A DNA stretch of 64,000 bases from Udeniomyces pyricola (GCA_039545295.1 BCIK01000026.1:279632-343631); one strand, 5' to 3'; shown: positions 30,001 to 43,435, numbered from the stretch's first letter. The notes: generated by a model from the letters alone, not told the origin. Numbers and translations are program-made.

Positions 30001-30854
30001 TCCACCGATTCTTTCTCTCAACAACAGTATCAACAGACGAACTTGACATCTCCTAGCAATTACTCTCTTGGCCAATACGGTGGCTCAGACTCGAGTTCCG
30101 ACGAAGACGAGGACGAAGAAGGATTGGGCGGGGCTTACGATTATGAACAGCCTGGCTTGGTAGGAGTGTCATCGTTCGATGCGGGAACGGAAAACTCGAG
30201 TGTCGTCTCGGGCTCGGATCGACATGTGCTGAAGGGTGGGACTGAAGGTGCTGGGAATTGGTTGACGAGGTTGAAAGGGAAGAGACAGGATGAGAAAACT
30301 TATGTACGTATGGAACCCCAGGCAGGAGACAAACAACTATCGGTCTCTCTGGTTCGACAGGTTCGCGTACATGAGCATGCGGAGCACACACTTACGAAGT
30401 ATTGTTGTATTCCCCCTTCGACGACACTCACCTGACGCTCTCGTCATACCTGGCGCTGGCGGTTGGATTATCTTGACGATATAGCAAGAGGGCATCCACG
30501 CGCATAAGTCCATCCGAACAGGCTCTTGGGTCAAGGACAAAGTCACTCGATTGGCAACTGTTCCAAAGAAGTCCACGTGAGTCTTGGGGTACAAGGAAAC
30601 GTTGATACTCTGGGGTATCATAGATGGAAATTGGGTGGTAGGGAAGAAGAGGAGAGGTGGGTCGGACTTTCGTGAGCCCTACAGGCTTTGCTGCCCGGGC
30701 TGGCTCATTTGTGCAGCGTACTGTACTACTGAACGGGTCGATGAAACGCAGCAGGAACCTTTGGAGCGAGCGAAATGAATTTAGCGCGAAGATGCATGCT
30801 GATTGCCGGCGTCCGCTTTGTGACGACTCTTCCTTCTTGTTCCATCTCTCATGA
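24047..30854 (+). CDS. Tricalbin-like SMP and C2 membrane-contact protein
   Basis: About 21 exons, roughly 1,360 residues. Main exons: 24047-24883, 25004-25342, 25430-25541, 25643-25677, 25777-26098, 26194-26253, 26357-26419, 26492-26577, 26688-26835, 27031-27211, 27374-27471, 27593-27621, 27849-27985, 28081-28170, 28351-28423, 28529-28599, 28737-29486, 29670-29721, 29903-30303, 30485-30576, then a last exon to 30854. Order: Pro-rich N terminus with two PPPLPPR motifs; a hydrophobic hairpin at about 225-258; an SMP lipid-transfer domain from LNHTLSLIWPLVNTELF; a C2 domain (DKNGRSDPYAAIGWAKQLKK); a second C2-like unit; and an acidic, Ser-rich C-terminal region. Tricalbins and Mug190-type proteins tether the ER to the plasma membrane. 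The join between 27621 and 27849 does not keep phase as drawn, so a small exon is missing or 27653-27741 is used with another donor. Confidence 0.82.
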
Positions 30855-31711
30855 TGCAACCCCATCCCTACCACTCGTCGTCCTTCTGGCTTTTTTCCCC
30901 CCTCTGTTTCTTCTGCTGCTTCTTTTTTTTTCTGCCCCGTTTAGCCGCCGGCCCGGATCCACTCAGATCGTCGAAAGCGAAGGCATCAGCAAGTTTTGAT
31001 GAGTTGATCTTTCATACCCATCTCCTGCTGATCAGTCTTGCTAGTTGGGTCTATTTTCTCCAAATCACTTTCTATGTGGCAACATCTCTCATCTAATAAA
31101 TTCATCCATCCATCCATCCATCCTTAGCTTGCTTTGCTCTCTGACTTGCGAGAGCTGTACCTTTTTAAGATGTCATCTTATATATATCTCTGGTTGAACA
31201 GACTGCAGCTTCTATTGAAATTACGCTGATCCGTGCCATTGGTTCGATCTAGCTCCTGATCATATATATATATATATGTCTAGCTGTCTGGTTCAATGTC
31301 GTTTCTTCCTCGGGTTCGCTTGGATGCGAAAGATGTTTCATAGTTTTCGATCCATGTATACTGCGTTCCAACGTTAATTTGCGCTGTCCTGTCATTTCTT
31401 CTTCTAAACGATACATATACGAAAAGGAGGCTACGATAGGGTCTCCCGGATTCCCTTTGATCTTGCCCGCATTTATATATATATGTGACTTGTTAAGTCC
31501 GAGACGCGTGTACGATCGCAGTTAGATATGGGATGGTAAAAGAGGACAAGAGGAAAGGAATATCGATATCAGGAGTCAATATAGAAATGAAGTTCGATAC
31601 TTGTCAACCCATTACCAGATCAAACGTGGAGTTTTTTTCCTTTATCATCTCTTCTTTTCTTTTCTTAGCTTTTCTTTTTTAACTTCTGTATAGATAGCTT
31701 TCCTTCATCAA
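30855..31711. other. Convergent 3' spacer
   Basis: Between the stops of the tricalbin-like gene (+) and LYS4 (-). Contains (CATC) repeats at about 31104-31123 and TA runs at 31180-31186, 31262-31276 and 31473-31484. No gene seen. Confidence 0.6.
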
Positions 31712-34700
31712 TCACATCCTAGCCTTAACCCAACCTTCCAGTCCACCGGCCAACCAAATATCCTGAACACTCGTTCCGACCGCTCCCACGTTGTAAACCT
31801 TAGTCTCCTCTCCAGCCTTCACCTTGATCTTGGCCGCGACGATATCGACTTCGATTTCCCACCCTGGCCTAACGGTTCCTTCACCATCCCGACCTCCTTT
31901 ACCCCTCACGCCCTCTTTCCCAAACTTCTCCGTCAATTCATGAACCAACTCGGGACATTCGATACAGATCAACCCATTGTTGATCGAGTTACGCTTGAAG
32001 ATGTCGCCGAAGGAACCACAGATGACGAGAGGGATGCCTGAGTGAAGGAGAGCCGTCGCGGCTTGTTCACGGGAAGAACCCGTTCCGAAGTTGAAACCGG
32101 AGATGAGGATGCCCCCGGTTCGGACGGTTGAGGTGGAAGGGGGAAGGGTAGGAAGAAGGGAAGCGATAAGGGAAGAAAAGGAAGTATCGTAGTTTTCCAT
32201 GACAACTTCGGCTTGACGGGAAGGAGTGATGTCGTCTTGGTAGCTATATCAAAGACGATTTAGTTCACGTTTCAAGACGAACAGTAAGATTTAGTATGCC
32301 GGATCCATTGAGAGGGAACCAAAAAGGGAGTCGAAACAGTCAAATGAACCCCCTCCAAAAAGACAAAAAGGTAACAAACAAACAAACGATGTCTAATGAA
32401 ACAAGACACTCACGTGTACTTTCCAGGGTAGATTCCATCGGTGTTGAGGTTATCTTGAGGCGCAAAGAGCAACGGTCCCTTGAACGTCTTTGGGAATCCC
32501 TCGAGAACGGCTACTTCCTCCTCCGCCACCGCGACCGGGGCGGCGTCAACAACAGCAGCAGCAGCACCTTCCTCTTGTTGCTCGGGTGCTGCCGGCTTGA
32601 CGAACCTTTCGATACTCGTCTTGGGTGCCCGACTCTCCTTCAAGACCTCTGGGCTCATGTCCTCGGGTCCACAGATGACGCCTCGAAGGGCGGAAGCGGC
32701 GACGACGGCAGGAGAGGCCAAGTACGCCAACGCATCGGGGTGACCCATTCGACCTTTGTAGTTTCGGTTCGTCGCACTAATACCCGTTTCACCTTTCTCG
32801 AGCAACCCTACGCCCAACCCGATACAAGGTCCACAACCCGCCGGTAAGACTTTCGCTCCCGCATCGACCAAAGCGGCCCAATCGCCTGAAGCTTCGGCTT
32901 CCGCTTGGACGACCGACGACGCGGCGGCAATGTAGAACTCAACGCCTTCCGCGACTTTCTTCCCTCGAACGACGGCAGCGGCCGCAGCGAGATCGGACGC
33001 TCGCGAGTTGGTACATGAGACGAGATAGGCTTTGTGGATTTTGACGGGCGGTTCGAGAAGGGAAGGAAGTGGGTTCGAGATCTTGACCGAGTTGGGACCC
33101 GAGACGTGAGGGATCAACGTCGAAAGATCGAGTGTCAGATGAGAAGCGTAATGAGCATCCGGATCAGCCGAGAGCGGGCTCGCAAAGAGATCGGAAAGTC
33201 GATCAGCGTTGATGCGAGTGTTGGCGTTGCCGCCGTCGGTGACCGCGGAGGAGGAGGAGGAAGAAGAAGCAGAAGAAGCGGCGGTATCGATTCGCTTTTG
33301 GTACCACTTCTTGAGAACTTCGTCTACGGGGAAAACACCGGCGAGAGCTCCCCATTCCGTCGTCATGTTCGCGATCGCGAGTCGTTCGTCGATCGAGAGC
33401 GTTTCGACGCCGGAACCGGTGAATTCAATGACCGAGTTGAGGACCTCATCCTGGTTGAAAGTACCACAGAGAGCGACGATGACGTCTTTGCCCGTCACAC
33501 CAGGAGGGAGGGAGTTGGTCAGGGAAACTTTGACGATGGGCGGGATTTGCCACCACGTTTGACCCGTCGCCCAGATGGCCGCGGCGTCGGTCTGAAAAAA
33601 AAAAAAAAGATGGACGAAAAAGAATTAGAGAAGGAGGAAAGGGGGATTATTGGTGAGCTTTTTTGTTGCTGAGCGATGGAAGCTCATCGGTTGAACCAAA
33701 AGATAGATAGGGAATTGAAAGATGAGAATTGAGTGCATACTCGGACGATAGGGGTTCCCAGGCATCCGACACCTCCGTACCTGAAACACAGACACAGAGA
33801 GAGAAAGAGAGCGATGAGTAAAACGACCCGGATAGTTCAACTTCAAACGCTCCAAGGTGTTGTCTGCTAATTTCAAAAGGCCCCTATCATTCGATCCTCC
33901 CAACAATCTGCATACTCTGACCAAAAAAACGCGACAGAATGCTGACGACCAAAGATAAGGAACCCAAGACTTGAGACGAGAAAGATGAAAGGGGAAACAT
34001 GGTGGCCTACATGTTACTATGACTATCGCTCGCGACGACCATCGTTCCGGGCCAAGCGTAGCCTTCCTCAATCATGATCTGATGACCGATACCCCTGCCA
34101 GCGGGGTAAAAGTTGATGCCGTTCTCCTTGGCGAACCGTTCGATGTTGGCGTACTTGGTGAGGTTCTTTTCGGATTTGTTCTGGACGTCGTGGTCGAGGG
34201 TGAAGACGGGTTGGGTCGGGCGATGGATGGAGGAAAGGGAGAGGGAAGCGAACCTGATGAAGTCGGAAGAACCAGGATGAGGAGGATAGGAAGAGAGGAA
34301 GAAGACGAGGAATGAGGAATGAGGAAAAGGTGGGAGAGCTCATTGAGGCTCGACAGATAGGAATGAATGACTATATGGTTGGGAAATGATCGAAGAACGC
34401 ACTTGCTGATGACGGGTCCCGTGTTGTCATGGGTCATGCTAGGAAATCCATGGAGACATCATGCATTTCAGAGTAGCCGAAAGCAAGAAACCAAATAAAC
34501 AAATAGGAACCGCAAGAAGAAATATGTCAGTTATGGCCCTCGGTGAAAGCCTAGATCGGATCATGCATGACATGTTGTGTTGATATGATGAGCCGTCGTC
34601 CTCGTTGTCGGGGGTGCTTTGTTTGGTCATCATTGTATGCAGCAATCCGGCACCGGCTTCGATCGACCTCCTCTCAGACGGAGGTGGTTGGGTGTGGACC

Positions 34701-35198
34701 CTTTCCTTGCAGATAACGCGCATACACTCCCCAGGCTATCCACGCCCTCATCATCGGGCCTATGGTTTCCCCTTCTACTCTTCCTATACTTAACCGACGA
34801 GACAACCACCACCGCCATCCAACCCAACCCAAGCCTTGTCCCCATCCAACCCACCCTTCGTCCCACCCAAGCAAAACAAACCCGCCAACTTCCTCTTCCC
34901 TCTCACTCCCCAAGAGAAAGGGGTTCGGGAGGGGGTTGAAGACAATGAGGAAACGCTCTGCAACCCCCATCAAAAAGAAGAAGAAAAAGAGAACTCACAC
35001 ATGTTCCGGTCCGACCATGACATAATCACCACTTTTGACTTTTTTGCCATTCTCACCTCCGCCTCCGACGGTGTACTTCTGGACGATCTTTTCGATGAGC
35101 GTCTGCGGAGTGGTCGTCGTCGCGGCCGTCGCGTAAAGACGCGAGGAAGGGGAAGAGAGCGGGATAAGATGACGTGGGGAAGCGAGTCGGTAGAGCAT
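31712..35198 (-). CDS. LYS4: Homoaconitase, mitochondrial
   Basis: Six exons (35198-34999, 34438-34403, 34253-34011, 33780-33741, 33591-32414, 32243-31712) join in phase to 742 residues. The N terminus [12 protein letters not shown]...RLYATAA is a typical mitochondrial targeting peptide. Core motifs: [42 protein letters not shown]. The 4Fe-4S ligands are Cys366 (VSCTNSR), Cys426 and Cys429 (GCGPCIG). The swivel domain has [16 protein letters not shown]. Homoaconitase makes homoisocitrate in the fungal alpha-aminoadipate pathway to lysine. KSEKN and the swivel-domain sequence favour homoaconitase over aconitase. An Ala/Val/Glu-rich linker ([20 protein letters not shown]) separates core and swivel. 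Ser-rich [10 protein letters not shown] at about 277-288 is a lineage insert. Confidence 0.93.
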
Positions 35199-36479
35199 TG
35201 GATCGAAATGGAGCCCTTGTCCTGGAGATGAGGACTGGAAGAGGTTCGAAGGAAGGAAAGGAAAAGGGGAGAGGTCGAGGATTGGTTTAATGGATGGGAT
35301 GTGAGTGGTGCGTTTCTTGAGTCATCATCACCACCACAAGGGGAATTCAGTTGAGACTCGCTTTCCAATTTCGTCTCCGCCTAGTCTTTTCGGCTTTCGC
35401 CCGAAAGCAATCAGCCAAATCCATCTTGCCCCTCCAATCGACCTCTAAACAATGGGGACATTTAAGAGACAGCAAAAGCACACATCGCATGTAGGAGAGG
35501 AAATGAAACAAACGGGAGGACTGCAGAAGAGGGGGGAGGGCAGATTTAAATAATAAACGAGGCAGTGATATGAATGATTGAGCACGAAATCGAAAAAGAA
35601 AAGCAATAAAAGCAAAACGAAAAACCAATCACGCACACAAAAAAAAAAACACGTGGTACGCATATTACACACGTCAAAAAGGGGACTGGGTGAGATGACG
35701 GATATATATATATATAATTACGAGAAGGAGGAGAAGAAAGAGTACTACAGAGAGAAAAAGAGAAATGGTCGGGTCGTCGATCGACCGAATGACCGAAAGA
35801 TCGTCGAAAAGAAAGAAAAAGCAAAAAAAGCAACGTTCATGAACAAAATCAAACGTGAAGGAAAAATGTTGGAGCGATTGCCACCAATCAAGCTAGAGGT
35901 AAGTTGAGTGACGCTTGCAACACAGGCGGCGCGAGGCAAGGGAATTAGACAATGATCGACACAGGATTGGGAAAGAGAGAAGAAGAAAACGAGTACTGCT
36001 AATCAATTCGGAAGGAAGGAGTGAGGGACTGCAATTGAGGTAACCGGTCAAGAGGATAGTAGTCGAATAAAAAGAAAGAGGGGCTAGGGTTTTGCAGTAC
36101 ATTGGATTGTAACGTCATGCATGAACAGATGAAACACTAAGACTGAAGTCAAAGGGTCACAGAGAGAGAGAGAGAGAGAGAGAGTAACGCGAAGTGGAGC
36201 ATTGTCCAAGTGTTGTGAGTAGAGTGACGGAGTACGCGTGAGTGAGTTGAAAGTGGTAGTTGCTTGGTATAGAAAGGGCGGAGGAAGAGGGAGGGATGTT
36301 ACCGATCGAGCAAAGAGCATAGGCTCGCCTCAAATGGCGACAGCATGCTGTAGGGAAGGAAAAAAGACAAGACGGACATGTCAGGACACGAAAGGGATCG
36401 TGACGGTACGCATGTTTGACAAGACACAGTAAAGTATCGTGTTGGATCAGCAGCTGCTAAACAGAAAGTGCCCTTAAAA
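35199..36479. other. Intergenic region, purine-rich
   Basis: Upstream of LYS4 and downstream of the next minus-strand gene. It contains a (TA) run at 35704-35717, a (GA) run at 36163-36184, and long A/G-rich sequence. Apparent frames are low complexity. The LYS4 promoter should lie in its left part. Confidence 0.55.
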
Positions 36480-39229
36480 TCACGCCCAACATTTGGAACC
36501 CAACTCCTCTACAGTACTCACCATGCCATCGCCATGCTCTCCACCACCTCCAAAACTTCCCCTTCTCCTCCCTGGCTCGCCTCCTCGCTGTTGCGGTTGC
36601 TGTTGCTGCCAACTGACTCTCCCATCCATTCCCTCTTCTGCCTCCCCCTCCTCCTTTGCATACGCCTCGATTACATGACTTTCCCACGCCGACACGGGCC
36701 GGTCATCACCTTCAACCGTCAACCCACTCGCATACGACGCGCTCGGGGGAAAGTAAGCCGGTGATTCCTGAAAGGGCGAGAAAAGGCCGCTGTCAGGCTG
36801 GTTGACAGCCGCGACAAGGGCCCGACGACGCGAAGCATCCTCGTCGTTGATGTCATCGACATCGTCATCATCAGCGTCACCAAGTCGGTGATGAGGTGAT
36901 TCAGTGTGTTCCTTGTAGAGACTGGATCGATCGTGCGTGGGACTTATAGGAGAGGGAGCTTCGATGGAGAGATTGGATGGGAGCGGGAAAGGATGAGGAT
37001 GAGGCAACGGAGCAGACATCTTGATGGCAGAAGTCGTTGTCGGCATGGAGTCTTGCTACGAATCCAAAGATGGTGAACGCGGGAAAGCCAATGGAGAGGT
37101 AAGAGGTGAGATTGTGCAAAAGTAGACGTATCGTCCAAAAGACTGCGTGAGAGCTCGAAGACGTGAGAGTTTCGCGCACCATTTCGCTCCACTCTGACTT
37201 TTTGTGCGTGAAGGGAAGCCGAGGAGCGTGTTTGGAGGGACGACGGCGGCGGGTTCGCTGTCTGGACCTGTCAAATGCGAGACCAAATCAGCATCACCAT
37301 TCAAGGGTGTGACAATCCAAAGATGAGAAGAGTAGGGAGATAAAAAGGAACATCAAAACAGATGGGACCAAAATTGAACCACGTACCGTCGCCATCGAAG
37401 GAGTCCGTAGCCTGCAGCTGCCAAAACAACAACTCCTCCCACCTAGTGAACCGATAATCCAAATGACAATCATCCAGCCCTCATAGTCAGTTGTTTGCAT
37501 CATCTCATGGACTGTATCGCTGGCGAAGAACCAGGCGCGTAATCAGAATGAGGGCGGAGGAGGTGGGGGGGGGGGTCATCACCACTTACCGCAGCGCCGA
37601 CGGTTTCTTTTGTACGCAGCCCCTGACCGACTGTGAAATCAGGAGCCTTAAAGCTCGACTCTGCTGTAGCATTTTTTGAGGCAGCAAAGTAGTCCCATCG
37701 AGAGTCAGTAGATGGGAACGTTATAAACGCCCAAGGCGGGAGTCGAAGATCTTTGGCCGCGGTCGTGAGGTTCGCTGGGAGGCTGATGAAGCGAGGATAG
37801 GGCAAAATATTGACGTCAAAGAGAGAACAGATAGCGAGTAGTTATGCAACTGACACGACGAGGAGTGAAAGGAAGACGGACGAACGAGCCGTTGGTGATG
37901 GTGATGGCGGGCTTTGAAGCACAACTACCCAGCCAAGTGCCATAGGTTTGCGAACTGGAGTCGAAGGGAGGTGTTCCCCTAAGAAACCGACGTGGACCAC
38001 GGTCAGATGGAGGAAAGCAGAATCATCGCAGTCATCGAGACAAATGAAGGGAAGTGTCAGTACTTGGACCTGGCGACAAGCAAAGTCCACTTTGGGAAAA
38101 AGGGTAGTAGATTGCGGCATACCATTGACAGCTAAGAAACGCATCGAGAGATTGTTGAGTGACAAGAAAGTAACACGGTTTGGTCAGCGGTGTCCTTGCG
38201 TCACCTGGTATCTCGCCGAGCACGCATCTTAGGTCATTCAGGCAAACATGCATACCTCTTGCAGGCGGAGAACAATGCAAACGACACTGAGTTGCAGCAA
38301 CAGAAATCACTGATGACGAATCCCGTCGATCGCACACAGATGTAAGCAAACAATCGAAACGGAAAAGTAAATGTCAGTCATGACTTGATAGTGAGAGAAC
38401 AAAGAAGGTACGGATTGGAACGGGAAGTAAAAAAAAAAAAGAAAAGGGTGACCGAGGGTCGTTTCGCACCTGGGATCCTCATCAGGCTGGCAATAGTATT
38501 GGAATCCGTTTGTTCGGGTGGAGAACATGCGGAACGACGGGTCACATATCTGATAGAGCTTTTCGAACATGCGGCCTGATGGGATGAACGATTCAGAGGG
38601 AAATGATGACACAGGAAGAACAAAGGCCGACGGGATAGTGTTTGGGAAAGCAAAGAGACCGAATGACGGAGAAGAGCGAAAGGGGGAAAAGGGAAGGCAG
38701 GGGGGAAGGGGTCAGAAGGGCTCCCGATGTGAGTGAGACTTGTGAGATACATGGTCTGAAGGGTGATATAGAGAGAGCATGTGTCTATAGCGTGAATGGT
38801 ATGGGTTATAGGACACGACTGCAAGGGGAAGAGGATGCGGGGCCAATTTGCGGGCGGGACCAAGGTACGATATACCATGAACCAAGGGTCGTGTCGCGCG
38901 CCGGAAGGACGCGTCTTGCTCGAATGACCGTCTTCTCCCTCCCTCGTTCATCTCTCAACCTCTTGAACGACTCATCCGACAATTGACAGACAGACAGACA
39001 GACAGACAGACGAACATGGACTGGTTCCGTTGAGGTTATAGTAGAAAGTAGCTTGGGACCGGATCTGATCGTTGAGGTGACAGGTCGTGTTTCCCGTTGG
39101 ACTACCGGCGGCTCGGGCAAACGACGGCGGCGGAGCACTCGAGACGGACTCGGAGTGGAAAGAGAACGAGGGAAGAAGGAGGGACACGAGTGCAACGAGC
39201 GTCGTGGGCAGGATGGATGGATAAACCAT
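36480..39229 (-). CDS. Secreted-type single-pass membrane protein with Cys-rich ectodomain
   Basis: Nine exons: 39229-39016, 38575-38470, 38309-38256, 38131 to about 38070, 37978-37886, 37782-37590, 37442-37387, 37267 to about 37130, and 37051-36480; about 490 residues. It starts with a signal peptide (MVYPSILPTTLVALVSLLLP). The ectodomain has conserved-looking cysteines: NTTCHLND, QICDPSF, YYCQPDE, DFCCCNSVSFALFSACKSCQ, then GTWLGSC. One transmembrane segment (VGGVVVLAAAGYGLL, then RWRR) precedes a long acidic, Ser/Pro- and Gln-rich cytoplasmic tail. This architecture is common in fungal Mid2/Skg6-like surface proteins. The ends of exons 4 and 8 are weakly defined, and a final intron at the ATG|GTGAGT near 36518 could change the last residues. 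Confidence 0.7.
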
Positions 39230-42009
39230 GGATCGTGGTGATTATAAGTCAGGTCAATGGGGAGGAGGGCCGGGATTACGAGGGAGATAATTATAGGGGG
39301 GATGGTCGATGGTTTACACTTGAATTGTATTGTATGGTACATCGACCGCACCAATCCAACATGAGCGAGCACGAATCGACCGGAACTCTTGAATTCATTG
39401 CTTCATCAAACGCCAAGCATTCATATCCAGCTGTCAGTCAAGAACAGCTGTATATCCAGGGAAAAATCTCTCAACACTCTTTGTTGGGTTTGCTGACCGT
39501 ATGCACTATATATAATTATATATTTACATATATATGCGTATGAGAGACGTCTCCAAAAGCTGGACAGTCCGGCCTTTGACACATCGCGTGCGCGCGCGCT
39601 GCAAGCTGCAATCTGGAACTGTACTTTCGCGTCCGGCTCTACGGCGGTCGTACCAGAAATTAAACTTCAAAGGATTTCATCTAGCTTCAGTGCTTCAGTA
39701 CTTCAGTCCTGTCAAGCCAAAATCCCCGGATGAGGTTTTTTTTTTGTTTTTTTTTTACTTTTAATCCCACATGCGTTCAGGCCAGCCAAACCTCAGGTTC
39801 TGTGTCGGTAAGGAAAACTTTCAGCTAGACGTAAGCTGTAAGATTGGGAGCTGGATCGACAATATTCCATAGATACTAACTAGTACAGCTGATCGGCGGT
39901 TATACGTTTACACGTTTCATAGAGTTGACACCGTGTCGATGCGATGAACGCGTGAACGTGGAACCCGTGGCCGGTATCGCCCTTGACAACGCGAGTTAGT
40001 CACTCTTCTCGACCACATTCAAAGATCCAAAAGACGACTGACGGCAGACACGACGTAAAAAGGAGTACTCATTCAACCCAACCCCATCATCCTCTACCTC
40101 TTCCTGTATTCCTACTTCGATATCCTCACCTCCGTCTTGTCAGCTAATTAGCTGGCTAGCTGCTCTTTTGCCCCCTCATTACTTGGACGTCCTCTTTACA
40201 TCAGGCTCGTTCAAGTTGTCAGAGAGCAACCTTTTTTCCCTTTCCCCCCCCCTCCCTTCCCGCCCTCCTTACCCCTCACCCCTCACCACAGTTCCTCTTC
40301 ACACACACACATGCACACACGCCCACACATTCCACATACACACATGTACACACGTACACACACCACGATCAAATTCCACTCCCGTCCTCTTCCCAGACGC
40401 GTGACGTGGGTCGAAGTCGTGGGAAATTCAACCCCTTTGACGTCCTTTCCCTATCTCTTTCTCTCCTGCTCCTTCCTTCAGCCCTTTCTTCCTTTCCAAG
40501 GGAACATCTATTCGGGCTCGAAAGAGTTTGGGTGGGTGCACCGGAGGGTGTCTGGAGATTGTTGAGCGCATAAGGGGAGAAAGGGATTGAGGGATCGTTG
40601 GCGTACGCGAACCTTTTTTTGTCTGCTTCGACTGAGTTAGTCTATCTCGGATTGAAGCTTGATGGGTTCATACATTCCTCTCCCTCCACCTTCCTTTTGA
40701 ATTCCTCTTAAACTACATTAGATGCCTGTGAACGTATGAAACCTCTGTTTTATCGTTCTGCAGGCGTCGAATGACACCCTTGAAGCCATTCACGATCTAC
40801 TACTACATTCTCACACTATTACGAAAGATGTCAACTCATCACCGAATATCTATCATGCATGTCATGCCTAATCTTTTCATAGTGCATGTGCTGTCTGGGA
40901 CCGAACATATCGTTGACGTGGTTAGTGCAATATCGTCGTGTATGATCAGCGATCTACCGGCTGGCGTACAATTGGCAGATGCCGGCCGGCCTGACAATCG
41001 GATTCAAAGAGCTATGCGCTAATATCATGGTACGGTGCTCATGCAACGGGACGATATACATGATAATCAGGAGTACCGCGGGAAAGAAGTGGATGATCAG
41101 CTGCGCCAGTGATGCCACGATCAACCGATTCAGGCTGATCGAGAAAGTACAGCACAGATCAAGGATTCATGATCCAAACAAGAACAGCCAAGAGGTACGC
41201 AGGATCAACTTATGGAGAGAACCAGTCAACGGACGAAAAAAAAAGTAGAAAGATGATAAAAGAGCAGGAGAAAAAAAAAACACGGAGAGTACAATCGATC
41301 TCTAAGCCTATCGAGAGACGGTGATCCTCGTCACTTGCACGTATGGAGGGATACTAGCTAATCGCAAGGAACAAGGTCCCAAACACAGACGCAAACAACT
41401 AGGGAAACGCTATGATAAAAAAAAAAACACCAGGAAGTGAGCGCATAAGATGATGAATAGGGCTTGGGGGATCAAAGAAGCCAGACTAGGCCACGGCAGC
41501 TGGAGCGTACAAATATATGTGACTGATACATGAGACCCGAAACCACTACGGAGAAGAGTACGTAGGATAGCACGCCAGTAGATGACCTCGCAATCAACTC
41601 ACAGACAAACAAACATAAAAAGATATGCCAAGTGCGAAATCGAGAAGGAAGATGATGACAAAGGAAAGGGGTCGATACAGCATGATCGTCGTGTCGAGAA
41701 AACAAACACCAGTTTACGTAGGCGAGTCGCAAGGTCTGAAATGAGTTGACACGAAAGACTCCGGTCGTCCTGTAAGTTGACACGCGGTCCGCTATCCAAC
41801 CAAGGGCACGGGGTTGGGATCAAGGGAGTCTCGAGTGAAAGGTAGCTGAGTCATACAGCCTAGTGAGCTAGGGATAAAATAGATGGGAGGAAAATCCAGT
41901 CGAATGCCATGTAGCGCCAGGGATGGTAGGTTGGCTGGTAGGTAAGGTGGCACAGGAATGTCGAGAATCGAGGGCGGAAAAACGTCGGTCTATGGAAATG
42001 ATTAGTCGT
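39230..42009. other. Long gene-poor region
   Basis: No exon with coding character on either strand across 2.8 kb. It contains CA microsatellite sequence at 40302-40365, TA runs at about 39505-39535, T- and A-runs, and short direct repeats. The part next to 39229 is the promoter of the membrane-protein gene. A lineage-specific non-coding RNA cannot be excluded. Confidence 0.5.
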
Positions 42010-43435
42010 TCAACCGAAGACCTTTTCTCCACCTCCCTCCGCTTCCTCTCGCTCTCGCTCCTCCCTGACGTCACCAAGTTCCCAGGAACCCAGGCTGACC
42101 CTTCGCGCATGTAGCTGTTGGTTTTTGGGCACCGGCATCGTCAAGGCGGTCTTCGAGGTTTGAGGGGGGATCGAAGCACGGCGATTGACAAGGATGCCTG
42201 GGGGAGGAGGCGACGCAAAGTTGTACGACGGCGGGGTCCGCGGATAAGTTGGAGAGGAGGAGCAAGACGAAGAGGCAGATGGTGTCAACGAGGAGGCTGG
42301 GCTCGAGGTGAATGACACGGATGCGGCATCCATCAGCGACGGCATGGGCGGGGTCGAGAATGTGATGGAGCGAGCTCGGGGGCGAGTCGTCGAGGAGGTC
42401 GGGATTACTATAGGCGACGTCGAGGACGAAGAAGAGTTGGCAACCGACACCGACGATGCCTTGTCAGGCGTTTCTTTCAAGCCAAGTGGGTGGCGACTTA
42501 GAGCGGCTGGAGCGGAAGCGGTCGGACCAAGGCGAGAGGAGGAGGAGAAGGACGGAGACATGGCCGAAAGGGGTAACGATCCACCGGACGAGGCCGAAAC
42601 CGAGCTAGTGTAGGTCTTTGGAGGCGAGTTGGAGCGTGCTCGGTGATGATTCCTTGGAGGATGCGAGGTCACTTGGGGTGATGACGAGGGCTGCCATCCT
42701 AGCTTGGACTGGTCAATAGGACCAAGAGGGGGGGAAGGGGGGGAGTTGGAGAACGGAGCGAGCCATGATGAATGATCCAGCGGAAGGAGACAGAAGAATC
42801 AGGTGGCGCCGAGCATGAAAGAGAAAGAGAGCAAGGAAGGGGGTCAGGTCAGCCTCTTGCACTTTTACTCACACTCACACATACTCCCTTTCTCTCTGTC
42901 TGCTGTCCCCCCTGTGGCGGCACAATGTCATGTTGTACGTTGCCCAAGACGCAGGAAAGATATAGCATAGAGTTAGGGAAAACAGAAGACGCACCAATTG
43001 GGCCAACATCTGTCTGACATCATCTCGTCTGAATTTCGGCTCATCCGCTCCCGCTTCAGTCCCTCGCCCGGACGCCGACTTGAGATTCGAATGTCGCTGT
43101 TCGTGCGACGAGTACGCCGGCGACGACGACACTTGCTGCTGATGGTGAGGAGCCGAGGATGTATGTAACTGATGGTGATGTGCGTGATGCTGGTGGTGGT
43201 GATAGCCGTGCCCGTGCTCAAAGGTGACAAGCTGGGGCGTCGTGCGGTGCGTTGGAGACATCATGGCGACGGGGGGACAAGGACGAAAGGGATTGCCGTA
43301 ACCGGGGGGAGTGGACGTCGTGTTGAAGTCGGTGCGATAGGTGGAGTGGCGAGTTGGGGTTGGGAGAGGAGGTAGATGCGACGAAGTGCTGAGATGCTGA
43401 TGGTGAACAGTGTGAGAAGGCAACGAAGGTGGCAT
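42010..43435 (-). CDS. Uncharacterised Ser/Pro/His-rich protein with kinase and 14-3-3-like sites
   Basis: Two exons, 43435-42995 and 42708-42010, join in phase to 379 residues. The N-terminal part is His-rich (HGHGYHHHQHHAHHHQ) with the motif EPKFRRDDVRQMLAQL. The second exon is Ser/Thr/Pro-rich with repeated basic-directed sites: RARSNSP, RARSITFS, NRRASIPP (fits RxxSxP, a 14-3-3 mode I-like site) and ARRVSLGSWELGD. It ends in a Glu/Arg-rich tail. No folded domain is recognised. It is probably a phosphoregulated scaffold or regulator. The acceptor at 42709-42711 keeps phase; another acceptor upstream is possible. Confidence 0.6.

Noticed and set aside
32296..32847. 183-codon plus-strand frame
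   Set aside because: Antisense to LYS4 exon 5.
40168..40565. Plus-strand frames through the CA microsatellite
   Set aside because: Composition comes from simple repeats (THTCTHAHT-type residues); no exon structure.
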